Positions 1 to 7,137 of a stretch of 10,184 bases of DNA are shown piece after piece (the stretch's first letter is position 1; each line of letters opens with the position of its first letter). Under the pieces are notes generated by a model. That model ran no database searches and was not told the DNA's origin. It saw only the letters and a program-made list of their open reading frames with translations. This stretch comes from Verrucomicrobiia bacterium (lineage in GTDB: Bacteria; Verrucomicrobiota; Verrucomicrobiia; Limisphaerales; DTLC01): the NCBI GenBank assembly GCA_025061935.1, contig JANWZY010000097.1, forward strand, positions 1 to 10,184. The letters are read 5' to 3'. A program made the translations under genes and the position numbers.

Positions 1-66
1 CTTGGGAGCGAATCGGCAACTTTTTAGGACGTCCGGAATCTTAATGAACCAGCGCGCTGGACAACT

Positions 67-80
67 CAGATTCAAATCTG
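67..80. repeat. 6-2-6 inverted repeat upstream of the oxidoreductase gene
   Basis: CAGATT-CA-AATCTG is a perfect dyad with a 2-base centre, ending 53 bases before the chosen start at 134. Its size and position suit an operator for a dimeric regulator, but no regulator gene is in the window and one such dyad can arise by chance. Confidence 0.25.
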
Positions 81-133
81 TGGTTCAATGTTGTAAGCAG
101 ACCCGAGTGACATTAGGTTTACGCGAATTTGAA

Positions 134-3028
134 ATGCATATGCTGTCGAGCAAGCAACGACGCGCGCTTGAGGCTGCAGGATGCGAGGTCGCGTTTGATA
201 ATTTGACGCGCCAGTTGTACGCGACTGACGCCTCGATTTATCAAATTGAGCCTGTGGCAGTCGCGTTCCCGCGCGGTGCGGCGCAAGCGGCATCGTTGAT
301 TCGTGCAGCGGCGGATTCCGGTCTGGCTGTGATACCTCGCGGCGCCGGCACAGGGTTAGCCGGTGGCGCGATTGGCCGTGGCGTCGTCGTTGATTTCTCG
401 CGGTACAATCGCGAAATCACCGGTCTCAATCTCGAAGCGTGCACCGTGCGTGTCGGCGCCGGTGTGGTGCTCGATACGCTTAATCGGTTCGTGGCGCGGT
501 ACGGGCTTATGTTCGGTCCGGATGTGGCGACCAGCTCACGCGCCACATTTGGTGGGATGATAGCCAACAATTCGTCCGGCGCGCGCGTGCAGGTTTACGG
601 GCTGACTTCAGATCACGTGGTTTCAATTGAGGCTGTGCTGGCGGATGGGCGTGTTGTCACGCTCGGCCCCGGCAGCGCCGCGCTGGAACCGGAACGTGAG
701 CGTCTGGCAAAGCTTGTTAAAGCGCATGCGGCGCAGATTCGCGAGCGGATGCCCCCCGGGCTTGTCAAGCGGTGGCATGGATACGCTTTAAGCCGGTTTT
801 TGGAAAGACCAGAGAACTTGGTCGAGCTGATTTGCGGGAGTGAGGGTACTTTGGCCGCGGTCGTGTCGGCGGAGATCAAGCTCGTGCCGCTGCCGCGCGC
901 GAAAGCGCTCGGGCTTGTATTCTTCGCATCGGTCAGGGACGCGATGCAAGCGGCGGCCGAGCTGCTTGACCTGCAACCTGCGGCCGTCGAGCACATTGAC
1001 CGTATGCTGCTCGATCAAGCGATCGGTTCGCCGCAGTTCAGGCCTGCGCGCGAGCTGCTCGAGCTGGACACGAAACCTGCCGAATCCGTGTTGGTGATCG
1101 AGTTTTTCGGGAATGCCAGTGAGGTGCAGGACAAGCTTGCAGCGCTCGAGTCGAAACGGCTCGGACTGCGGACCAGGCTGGTGCCCGACCCTGCGCAGCA
1201 GGAGATGATCTGGGCGCTGCGGAAATACGGGCTTTCGCTGCTGACGAGTTGCCCGGGCAAGGCCAAGCCGCTGGAGGGCATAGCCGATCTTGCCGTGCGC
1301 CCGGGGCAGTTGTGCGAGTACGTGTCGGGTCTGCAGAAGGTGTTGGGGAAGCACGGCTTGCGTGCGTCGTTTTATGGTCATGTAGGGGGTGGGCTGCTAC
1401 ACGTCCGGCCAGTAATCGCGTTGCACGAGCCTGGCGGGCCGGAAATGTACCGCGCGCTTGTGGCCGAGGTGTCGGAGCTGCTGCGTCAGTTCAAAGGTTC
1501 GCTCGCAGGTGAGCACGGACTCGGGTTATCACGTGCTGAGTTCCTCGAGGCGCACCTTGGGCCGGAGCTGATGGCCGTGCTGCGCGAGATCAAGCGGACA
1601 TTCGACCCCGCAAATGTGCTGAATCCGGGCAAGGTCCTCAGCGACGGGCAACACCGGATTGACCGGGATCTGCGGACGCATTTGGTGCGCGAGCTTCCCC
1701 TACCCTTCGAGCCTGTGCTGAAGTTCGCCCAGCGCGACGGCTCGTTCAGCGCGAACCTCGACCAATGCAATGGCTGCGGCGCATGCGTGAAGGAAACGCC
1801 GAGCATGTGCCCGACCTACATCGCAACTCACGACGAGGCAATGTCAACGCGCGGCCGCGCAAACATAATTCGGGCCGCGCTCGAGTTGCGCGGGCTTGAG
1901 CATTGCGAGCCGTTGCGCGCGTACGAGCTTGAGTCTGTGCTCGGGTCTTGCCTCTCGTGCAAAGCGTGCGCGGTCGAGTGTCCGTCGAATGTGGACATGG
2001 CGCTGCTCAAAGCCGAACTGCTGAATGCGCGGCGCGTGCATTACGGGCTTGGCCTGCGCGGGTGGGTCTTCAGCAGGCCGGACCTGCTCGGGCGGCTCGG
2101 GTGCCTTGCCCCCGGAATTGCGAACAGGCTGTTGGAACAGGACTGGGCGCGGCGCATGATTGGAAAGGTTCTCGGCCTGGCGCCGAACCGGCCATTGCCG
2201 AAGTACGCAACCGAGCGGTTCGACCGGTGGTTTGCAAAACGCCCCGAGGGTAATGGCGCGGCTCGTAGCAAAGTCATTCTTTGGGACGACACATTTGTGC
2301 GGTATCACGAACCGTACATCGGCAAAGCTGCTGTGCGCGTGCTTGAGGCGGCAGGGTTCGACGTTGTTCTACCCGAAGGCCGGAAATGCTGCGGCAGACC
2401 CGCGTTTAGTCAAGGCGATCTGGACCGCGCGCGGCGGCTTGGGCAGCACAATCTCACGCTGCTGCGCGAAATGCTCGGGTTGGGAAGACCCAACCGCCGC
2501 GCGGGCCGTGCCGGGCTGAATCCTGATACGCCCGTGGTGTTTCTGGAACCGTCCTGCTGGGCAATGTTCGCGCAGGACTATCGCGAGCTAGGATTGCCCG
2601 GCGCAGATGAGGTAGCGAGGCGATGCGTCATGTTCGAGCAGTTCATCGCTGAGCTTTTGCGAAGCGCGCCGGGCACGCTCAGGTTCACTGAAAAGCCTGT
2701 CCCAGTAGCCATTCACGTGCATTGCCATGCTAAGGCGTTGGCGGGTGCAGGTGTATCGCTCGAGTTGGCGCGGCGCGTGCCAGGCGCGCAGGTGCGCTTG
2801 CTCGAGGCGGGTTGCTGCGGCATGGCCGGCGCGTTCGGCATGCTCGAGTCGAAGTATGCGCTTTCGGTCAAAGTAGCGGAGGCACTGGTCGCGCAGATTA
2901 GTCAGTTGCCGCGCGAGGCTGTGTTGATCGTGTCGGGCACAAGCTGCCGACAGCAGATTGCGCATTTGACGGGCAGGCGTCCGGTGCACATGGCCGAGTT
3001 TTTGGCGGGCGCATTGGCGCAGGGTTGA
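134..3028 (+). CDS. FAD-linked oxidase / Fe-S oxidoreductase fusion (D-2-hydroxyacid dehydrogenase type, YdiJ-like)
   Basis: About 964 residues, close to the size of E. coli YdiJ (D-2-hydroxyglutarate dehydrogenase). Domains in order: a PCMH-type FAD-binding domain (residues ~35-215) with PRGAGTG at 68-74 and a serine/glycine-rich segment from ~132; a FAD-oxidase C-terminal domain with HVGGGLLH at 416-423 and GEHGLG at ~459-464; two 4Fe-4S motifs (C545-x2-C548-x2-C551 with C559-P, and C606-x2-C609-x2-C612 with C616-P); and two cysteine-rich CCG modules (CCG at 752-754 and 894-896). By family, it oxidises a D-2-hydroxy acid and passes electrons through Fe-S clusters to a membrane acceptor. The exact substrate (lactate, glycolate or 2-hydroxyglutarate) cannot be told from sequence. 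The frame is open to the window edge, but the stretch before residue 1 does not resemble the family. ATG at 134 was chosen, with ATG 140 equally possible; neither has a clear Shine-Dalgarno. Confidence 0.9.
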   Translation: MHMLSSKQRRALEAAGCEVAFDNLTRQLYATDASIYQIEPVAVAFPRGAAQAASLIRAAADSGLAVIPRGAGTGLAGGAIGRGVVVDFSRYNREITGLNLEACTVRVGAGVVLDTLNRFVARYGLMFGPDVATSSRATFGGMIANNSSGARVQVYGLTSDHVVSIEAVLADGRVVTLGPGSAALEPERERLAKLVKAHAAQIRERMPPGLVKRWHGYALSRFLERPENLVELICGSEGTLAAVVSAEIKLVPLPRAKALGLVFFASVRDAMQAAAELLDLQPAAVEHIDRMLLDQAIGSPQFRPARELLELDTKPAESVLVIEFFGNASEVQDKLAALESKRLGLRTRLVPDPAQQEMIWALRKYGLSLLTSCPGKAKPLEGIADLAVRPGQLCEYVSGLQKVLGKHGLRASFYGHVGGGLLHVRPVIALHEPGGPEMYRALVAEVSELLRQFKGSLAGEHGLGLSRAEFLEAHLGPELMAVLREIKRTFDPANVLNPGKVLSDGQHRIDRDLRTHLVRELPLPFEPVLKFAQRDGSFSANLDQCNGCGACVKETPSMCPTYIATHDEAMSTRGRANIIRAALELRGLEHCEPLRAYELESVLGSCLSCKACAVECPSNVDMALLKAELLNARRVHYGLGLRGWVFSRPDLLGRLGCLAPGIANRLLEQDWARRMIGKVLGLAPNRPLPKYATERFDRWFAKRPEGNGAARSKVILWDDTFVRYHEPYIGKAAVRVLEAAGFDVVLPEGRKCCGRPAFSQGDLDRARRLGQHNLTLLREMLGLGRPNRRAGRAGLNPDTPVVFLEPSCWAMFAQDYRELGLPGADEVARRCVMFEQFIAELLRSAPGTLRFTEKPVPVAIHVHCHAKALAGAGVSLELARRVPGAQVRLLEAGCCGMAGAFGMLESKYALSVKVAEALVAQISQLPREAVLIVSGTSCRQQIAHLTGRRPVHMAEFLAGALAQG
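3021..3024 (+). promoter_or_regulatory. Ribosome binding site deciding the GTG start of the pseudouridine synthase
   Basis: AGGG lies 8 bases before GTG 3033 and inside the last codons of the preceding gene. It supports the GTG start, since no ATG lies nearby in this frame, and it suggests translational coupling. The same AGGG and 8-base spacing precede rseP. Confidence 0.5.
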
Positions 3029-3032
3029 GTCG

Positions 3033-3812
3033 GTGGCGAAGACAAGTTACATCGAGCTGGGGCGGGCAGACAGGGTTATCCGCGTCCCGATCCTGTACGA
3101 GGACAGGTCGGTTATTGCGATTGACAAGCCGGTCGGCTGGCTTGTTGTGCCGGCGCACTGGCGGCATACGGCGCGGAACTTGCAGGCCGAAATCGAAGCA
3201 GCAATTGCAGCGGGCGCGTTTTGGGCCAAATGCCGGAACCTGAAATTTTTGCGGTACGTGCACAGGCTCGATGCCGACACGAGCGGGGTGTTGCTCTGCG
3301 TCAAGAGCCAAGGCGCGATCGAGCCGTTCAGCCGGCTGTTCGAGCTGCGGAAGGTCAGGAAACTCTATCTGGCAGTTGTGCGCGGTGTGCCCCGCGAGCA
3401 GGTTTGGGTTTGCACGCTCAAGCTTCTAGATGGTATAGCCACGACAGGCCGAGTGAGGGTTGACCCGCGGCATGGTTTGGAGGCGGAGACCAGGTTCCGG
3501 TTGATCAAATCTCGCGAAGACGCGGCGTGTGGCCAAATTTCATTGCTCGAGGCCGAGCCAGTGACTGGCCGCACGCACCAGATTCGGGTGCATTTGGCTG
3601 CCAGCGGCCTGCCCGTGCTTGGAGATAATTTGTACGGCGGCCGGCGGCCTAGCCCCGGCTCGCACCAATTTCCGCTCGGGCTACGCGCAATTGAACTCTC
3701 TTACACTGACCCATTCACGAAACGGCCTGTGCGCATTGCCGCGCCTGCCGAGGCGTTCCTCAATGAATTTGGATTTGAAAGCTCCGATTATCTTATTGCG
3801 CGGATGCGGTAG
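3033..3812 (+). CDS. RluA-family RNA pseudouridine synthase
   Basis: 259 residues. It isomerises uridine to pseudouridine in rRNA or tRNA in the cytoplasm. The family signature HRLDADTSGVLL is at 77-88, with D80 as the expected catalytic aspartate. The second conserved block, GRTHQIRVHL, is at 179-188, followed by GLPVLGDNLYGG at 192-203. The N-terminus enters the catalytic domain almost directly (LYEDRSVIAIDKP at 21-33), so the S4 RNA-binding domain of RluC/RluD is absent. This resembles the short, TruC/RluA-like members. The target uridine cannot be assigned. It starts 4 bases after the oxidoreductase stop, so the two genes are probably co-transcribed, though no functional link is evident. 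Its 3' end overlaps the convergent secreted-protein gene by 25 bases. Confidence 0.9.
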   Translation: MAKTSYIELGRADRVIRVPILYEDRSVIAIDKPVGWLVVPAHWRHTARNLQAEIEAAIAAGAFWAKCRNLKFLRYVHRLDADTSGVLLCVKSQGAIEPFSRLFELRKVRKLYLAVVRGVPREQVWVCTLKLLDGIATTGRVRVDPRHGLEAETRFRLIKSREDAACGQISLLEAEPVTGRTHQIRVHLAASGLPVLGDNLYGGRRPSPGSHQFPLGLRAIELSYTDPFTKRPVRIAAPAEAFLNEFGFESSDYLIARMR

Positions 3813-5152
3813 TAACGCGCAGGCTGGTTCGTGGCCCCATCTGGCTCGGTCCAGTTCGTGATCACCTGCCCGGCGCCAACGATTTCAATCGGCCCGCTTA
3901 TGTCTGCGAACGCGGCTGGGACAACACTGCCATCCGGTGTGCTCGCGGCTTGGACGAAGTTCGTCGTACCCGGTTGCGCAGCCCAAATCAATGTCACGTC
4001 GTAGTTCGTGATGGTCAGGCCAATGACTTGTGGCGGTTCCAGGGGTGGTGGCATAGTCGGGCCGATTGGGGCAAACGCAATACCGCGGAACGCTGTCCTT
4101 GCCGCCGCAGTCGCAATGACAGTCGCGTTGGTCACGCTTGGCGGTGCATTGTACCCGGCCGCATCAACCGCAGCATAGAGCGATCCCCCGCCTGCAGCGG
4201 TTCCAGCGCCCGTCGTCGCGTACAGATGGACGTTTGTAGCTGCGCCCGTTACTGAGACTGTGGCCGTTAACCCGCGCACGCCGCTTGCTGCTATTGCGCC
4301 GTTTGAGACCCAGACACCGCCGACTCGTGAAAACTTGATGATCGTGTTGAACGTGTCGTCAGCCACGTAAAGCGTGTCCGGCTCGGCCCCGCCTGTAAGG
4401 TTTAATAAAACGAACGCGTACGGGCTGCCGGCGTTGGTCGGAATTCCCGGTAGCGGCGTGACCACGACCGAGTCGCCTATGGGGAGGCCGGTCCCGACTT
4501 TGCCGATGCGAAATGCGGTGCCTGAGGCGGTGCTGGCATACAATTGGCCGTCGAAGATAGCCACTTGGCGAATGTTGCTCACCGGGTTCGTGCTTACCAC
4601 AACGGCTCTGTTTGTGCCCAACGTTGCGAACGCGATGCCGCCGGGCGCGGCTGCAACAGTTCCCGCCCCGCCGACCCAGAAATTCGTGCCGTTATCTGTT
4701 GCCGCGCTGCGGGGGTTGTTGCCCGAGGCGAAATTCGTGAGTGCGGTCGTTGTGTTAACCGTGCCAAGGTAATCAACGCGCCCGATTACTCGCGGAATTG
4801 CTGTTGATGTGCTGTCAGACAAAATCGATGCTCCACCCAAGTTTGTTCCGTAACCCATAAAAACCAGGTACCGGCCGTCCGCCGAGCGCGTGAGCAGGCC
4901 TTCTGAAGTCGCAGTGCCGCTTGCAATCAACGGGTACCCGCCGTCAACCGCATTGGTCGGGAGCATGATTGATTGCACCAGCACACCGTTGGTGGTGTAT
5001 TCGTCCAGGAACACCGGGTTGCCGCGGTTGGTAAGCATATTGACGCCGTCGCCGACGCGATAGATGACCAAGTTCCCCGGTGTGAACGGTGCGGCTAGGG
5101 CAATTGGGGCCAGTCCCAGTCCGACAATTGCAAGGCTTAGTCTGAGTGTCAT
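3788..5152 (-). CDS. Secreted beta-propeller-like protein of unknown function
   Basis: 454 residues without any cysteine and rich in T, A, G, V and N. Residues 1-20 form a clear signal peptide (MTLRLSLAIVGLGLAPIALA, then APF). The body (~25-362) contains repeated blade-like strands: LLTRSADGRYLVFMG (86-100), RSAATDNGTNFWVGG (148-162), RQVAIFDGQLYAST (195-208), DTLYVADD (259-266), RGLTATVS (293-300) and FRGIAFAP (355-362). This suggests a propeller fold. After a proline-rich linker (~363-374), residues ~375-454 form a small Ig/FN3-like beta domain ending YYRIRAIR, a tail common in exported Verrucomicrobiota proteins. From memory, the N-terminal region resembles a widespread family of hypothetical exported proteins; no function is known to me. 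It is probably periplasmic or extracellular. It has its own promoter and is not obviously linked to its neighbours. Its ATG lacks a Shine-Dalgarno. Confidence 0.85.
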   Translation of the reverse strand: MTLRLSLAIVGLGLAPIALAAPFTPGNLVIYRVGDGVNMLTNRGNPVFLDEYTTNGVLVQSIMLPTNAVDGGYPLIASGTATSEGLLTRSADGRYLVFMGYGTNLGGASILSDSTSTAIPRVIGRVDYLGTVNTTTALTNFASGNNPRSAATDNGTNFWVGGAGTVAAAPGGIAFATLGTNRAVVVSTNPVSNIRQVAIFDGQLYASTASGTAFRIGKVGTGLPIGDSVVVTPLPGIPTNAGSPYAFVLLNLTGGAEPDTLYVADDTFNTIIKFSRVGGVWVSNGAIAASGVRGLTATVSVTGAATNVHLYATTGAGTAAGGGSLYAAVDAAGYNAPPSVTNATVIATAAARTAFRGIAFAPIGPTMPPPLEPPQVIGLTITNYDVTLIWAAQPGTTNFVQAASTPDGSVVPAAFADISGPIEIVGAGQVITNWTEPDGATNQPARYYRIRAIR

Positions 5153-5183
5153 ATCGGTTTGGTTTGCAGGTTCAACGTGGGGG

Positions 5184-5212
5184 ATTTAACCGGTATTGGC
5201 CTATGTTGTCAA
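5184..5212 (-). promoter_or_regulatory. Sigma70-like promoter of the secreted-protein gene
   Basis: On the minus strand, TTGACA (5212-5207) is followed by a 17-base spacer and TTAAAT (5189-5184; 4 of 6 matches to TATAAT). This predicts a transcript start near 5177 and a leader of about 25 nt before ATG 5152. AACCGGT occurs at 5188-5194, overlapping the -10, and AACCGGTT at 5215-5222, next to the -35. The copies are 27 bases apart and could be operator half-sites. Confidence 0.5.
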
Positions 5213-5244
5213 CAAACCGGTTATCCCGTGGGAGTGTGAACTGC

Positions 5245-5262
5245 GCCGAACAAGCCGAACAA
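5245..5262. repeat. Perfect 9-bp tandem duplication upstream of the secreted-protein promoter
   Basis: GCCGAACAA occurs twice back to back (5245-5253 and 5254-5262). Relative to the predicted start near 5177 it lies at about -68 to -85, where an activator could bind. It may equally be a small slippage duplication. Confidence 0.4.
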
Positions 5263-5297
5263 TTTTCCGGGCCTGCTGCCGCACCCCAGCCGCGCAT

Positions 5298-5316
5298 GCG
5301 GTTCGCGGTTGCGGTT
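5298..5316. repeat. Three near-tandem GCGGTT units after ispG
   Basis: GCGGTT occurs at 5298-5303, 5305-5310 and 5311-5316, with one extra C after the first unit. It lies about 15 bases downstream of the ispG stop. No T-tract hairpin is visible here, so it is not called a terminator. Confidence 0.3.
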
Positions 5317-5330
5317 GCCCGTAATCTCGG

Positions 5331-7136
5331 CTATCCGTTGCGCTCGGTGCCCGGGTCAGTCCATCGGCCGTGTTGACGAATCAGCTCGACGAGCGCGTCC
5401 ACGGCCTCGGCTTCGGGCACGTTGAATCGGACCGGCGTTTTGCCGACGTACAGGTTCACCTTGCCTGGCGCGCCACCCACATAACCGAAATCTGCGTCGG
5501 CCATTTCACCGGGGCCGTTCACAATGCAGCCCATGATGGCAATTTTAACGCCTTTCAGATGTTGCGTGCGCGCTTTGATCCTGGCGGTGACGGTCTGCAG
5601 GTCGAACAACGTGCGCCCACACGACGGGCACGCAATGAACTCGGCCTTGAACGTTCTGCATCCTGCGGCCTGCAAAATGTCGTAGGCGAGTTTGAGCGCG
5701 CGGCGCGGGTCATGCTCGGCGCGGACCATGACGGCGTCGCCTATGCCGTCCACAAGCAGCGACCCGAGCACGATCGCGGCCCGTAGCAGCGCGATTTTTG
5801 GCTTCAGGGGCGGCTCCGGTGGCGCAAGGCAATCCTTCAGCAGGATCGGATTGGCCAGGCCACGCTGTGCGAGGCGCGCGGCCAACAGCCGAAATGCTGC
5901 AATTGGGGGCAACGCAACGCCGTCCTTGACCGTCACAAGTTGGTGCGGCGCAGGAGAAATGAACTCGTCTGCAGGATCAACTTCAGCGACTGATAGCTCT
6001 TCGTAAACAGCTTCGGGCCGTACCTCGCCGTTTTGGTCGTAAGCTCCGGCCAGCTCGTTGTAGGTCGCGCGCGGCACTACCACGCGCACGGGCTGTTGCC
6101 CGCCGCAACTGATGCCCGGTGCAAGTGTAATTTCTGTCGTTGGCCGCCTCCGATAGCTGAACGGGTCGAACGGTGGGGGCAAATCGTCCAGGCGCGGAAC
6201 CGTTGAACCGAATAATTGCTCGGAGCCGGTCAAAACTGGGATTTGTGCGAGCAAATCTCGGCACACCTCGATTTCATTCACGGACGGCTCGGCCAACGAG
6301 ACCCGGATCGTGTCGCCGAGTCCGTCGCACAGCAGCGATCCGATGCCGATCGCGCTCTTAATCCTGGCGTCTTCGCCTTCGCCCGCTTCTGTGACACCGA
6401 GATGTAGGGGGTAGTTCCAATCCGGCCCAAGTTCGTTCAGGCGCGCGACCAACAGGCGGTAGCTCTGGATCATCACCTTCGGATTCGACGCCTTGAGCGA
6501 AAACTTGAAGTTATGGAAGTCGTGCTTGCGGCACACGCGCGCGAATTCGAGTGCGCTCTCGACCATGCCGAGCGGCGTGTTGCCGTACCTGTTCGTGATC
6601 CGATCCGAGAGCGAGCCGTGGTTGACACCGATTCGGAGCGCGCGTCCGAGCCGCTTGCACTCGAGCACGAGCGGTTCGAAGGCCTGCTCGACCCGCGCAA
6701 GCTCTGCTGCGTACTCGGCGTCTGAGTACTCTTTGACGACGAACTTTTTCCGGTCGGCATAGTTGCCGGGGTTAATGCGGATGGCCTCGACCCATTTGAC
6801 CGCTTCGAGTGCTATCTCGGGCTTGAAATGCACGTCTGCGACCAGCGGCACGTTGCAGCCGCGCTTGCGCAGCTCGGCGGCAATGTTGGCCAGGTTCGAC
6901 GCGTGCCGCACTGTCTGAACCGTCAGCCGCACCATTTGGCACCCGGCTGCAACCAGCTCGAGCGTTTGCCGCACGCACGCCTCCGTGTCCAACGTGTCGC
7001 AGGTGAGCATCGATTGGATTACCACCGGCGCATCACCGCCGACGATCACCCCGCCTTGATCCGGGTTCCCGATCACGACCGGGCGCGTGTCGCGCCGCCG
7101 GTAGCAGTACATGGACTCGCAGTACCGTGCGGGCAT
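5331..7136 (-). CDS. ispG: 4-hydroxy-3-methylbut-2-en-1-yl diphosphate synthase, long form with inserted domain
   Basis: 601 residues, against ~370 in E. coli IspG. It converts methylerythritol cyclodiphosphate (MEcPP) to HMBPP, the penultimate MEP-pathway step, with a 4Fe-4S cluster and outside electrons. The N-terminal TIM barrel spans ~1-290 (RPVVIGNPDQGGVIVGG near the start, GVTEAGEGEDARIKSAIG before 266). The inserted domain spans ~290-490. The C-terminal cluster domain carries C503-P-S-C506, C537 and E544 (GCIVNGPGE), matching E. coli C270/C273/C305/E312. The insert echoes the barrel: GSLLCDGLGDTIRVS at 266-280 and GSLLVDGIGDAVMVR at 458-472. Long forms are known from Chlamydiae, Verrucomicrobiota, Bacteroidetes and plants. 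The frame is open to an ATG at 7169, inside rseP; ATG 7136 was chosen because it follows the rseP stop by one base and keeps the usual N-terminus. ATG 7112 is also possible. Confidence 0.95.
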   Translation of the reverse strand: MPARYCESMYCYRRRDTRPVVIGNPDQGGVIVGGDAPVVIQSMLTCDTLDTEACVRQTLELVAAGCQMVRLTVQTVRHASNLANIAAELRKRGCNVPLVADVHFKPEIALEAVKWVEAIRINPGNYADRKKFVVKEYSDAEYAAELARVEQAFEPLVLECKRLGRALRIGVNHGSLSDRITNRYGNTPLGMVESALEFARVCRKHDFHNFKFSLKASNPKVMIQSYRLLVARLNELGPDWNYPLHLGVTEAGEGEDARIKSAIGIGSLLCDGLGDTIRVSLAEPSVNEIEVCRDLLAQIPVLTGSEQLFGSTVPRLDDLPPPFDPFSYRRRPTTEITLAPGISCGGQQPVRVVVPRATYNELAGAYDQNGEVRPEAVYEELSVAEVDPADEFISPAPHQLVTVKDGVALPPIAAFRLLAARLAQRGLANPILLKDCLAPPEPPLKPKIALLRAAIVLGSLLVDGIGDAVMVRAEHDPRRALKLAYDILQAAGCRTFKAEFIACPSCGRTLFDLQTVTARIKARTQHLKGVKIAIMGCIVNGPGEMADADFGYVGGAPGKVNLYVGKTPVRFNVPEAEAVDALVELIRQHGRWTDPGTERNG

Positions 7137-7137
7137 G

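Noticed and set aside
2..133. Extension of the oxidoreductase frame to the left edge (TTG at 2, ATG at 44)
   Set aside because: The extra residues look unlike the family N-terminus, and the FAD domain begins normally after ATG 134 or 140.
788..1381. Open frame of ~197 codons on the minus strand inside the oxidoreductase gene
   Set aside because: Antisense shadow with arginine/glutamine/histidine-heavy low-complexity composition and no domain.
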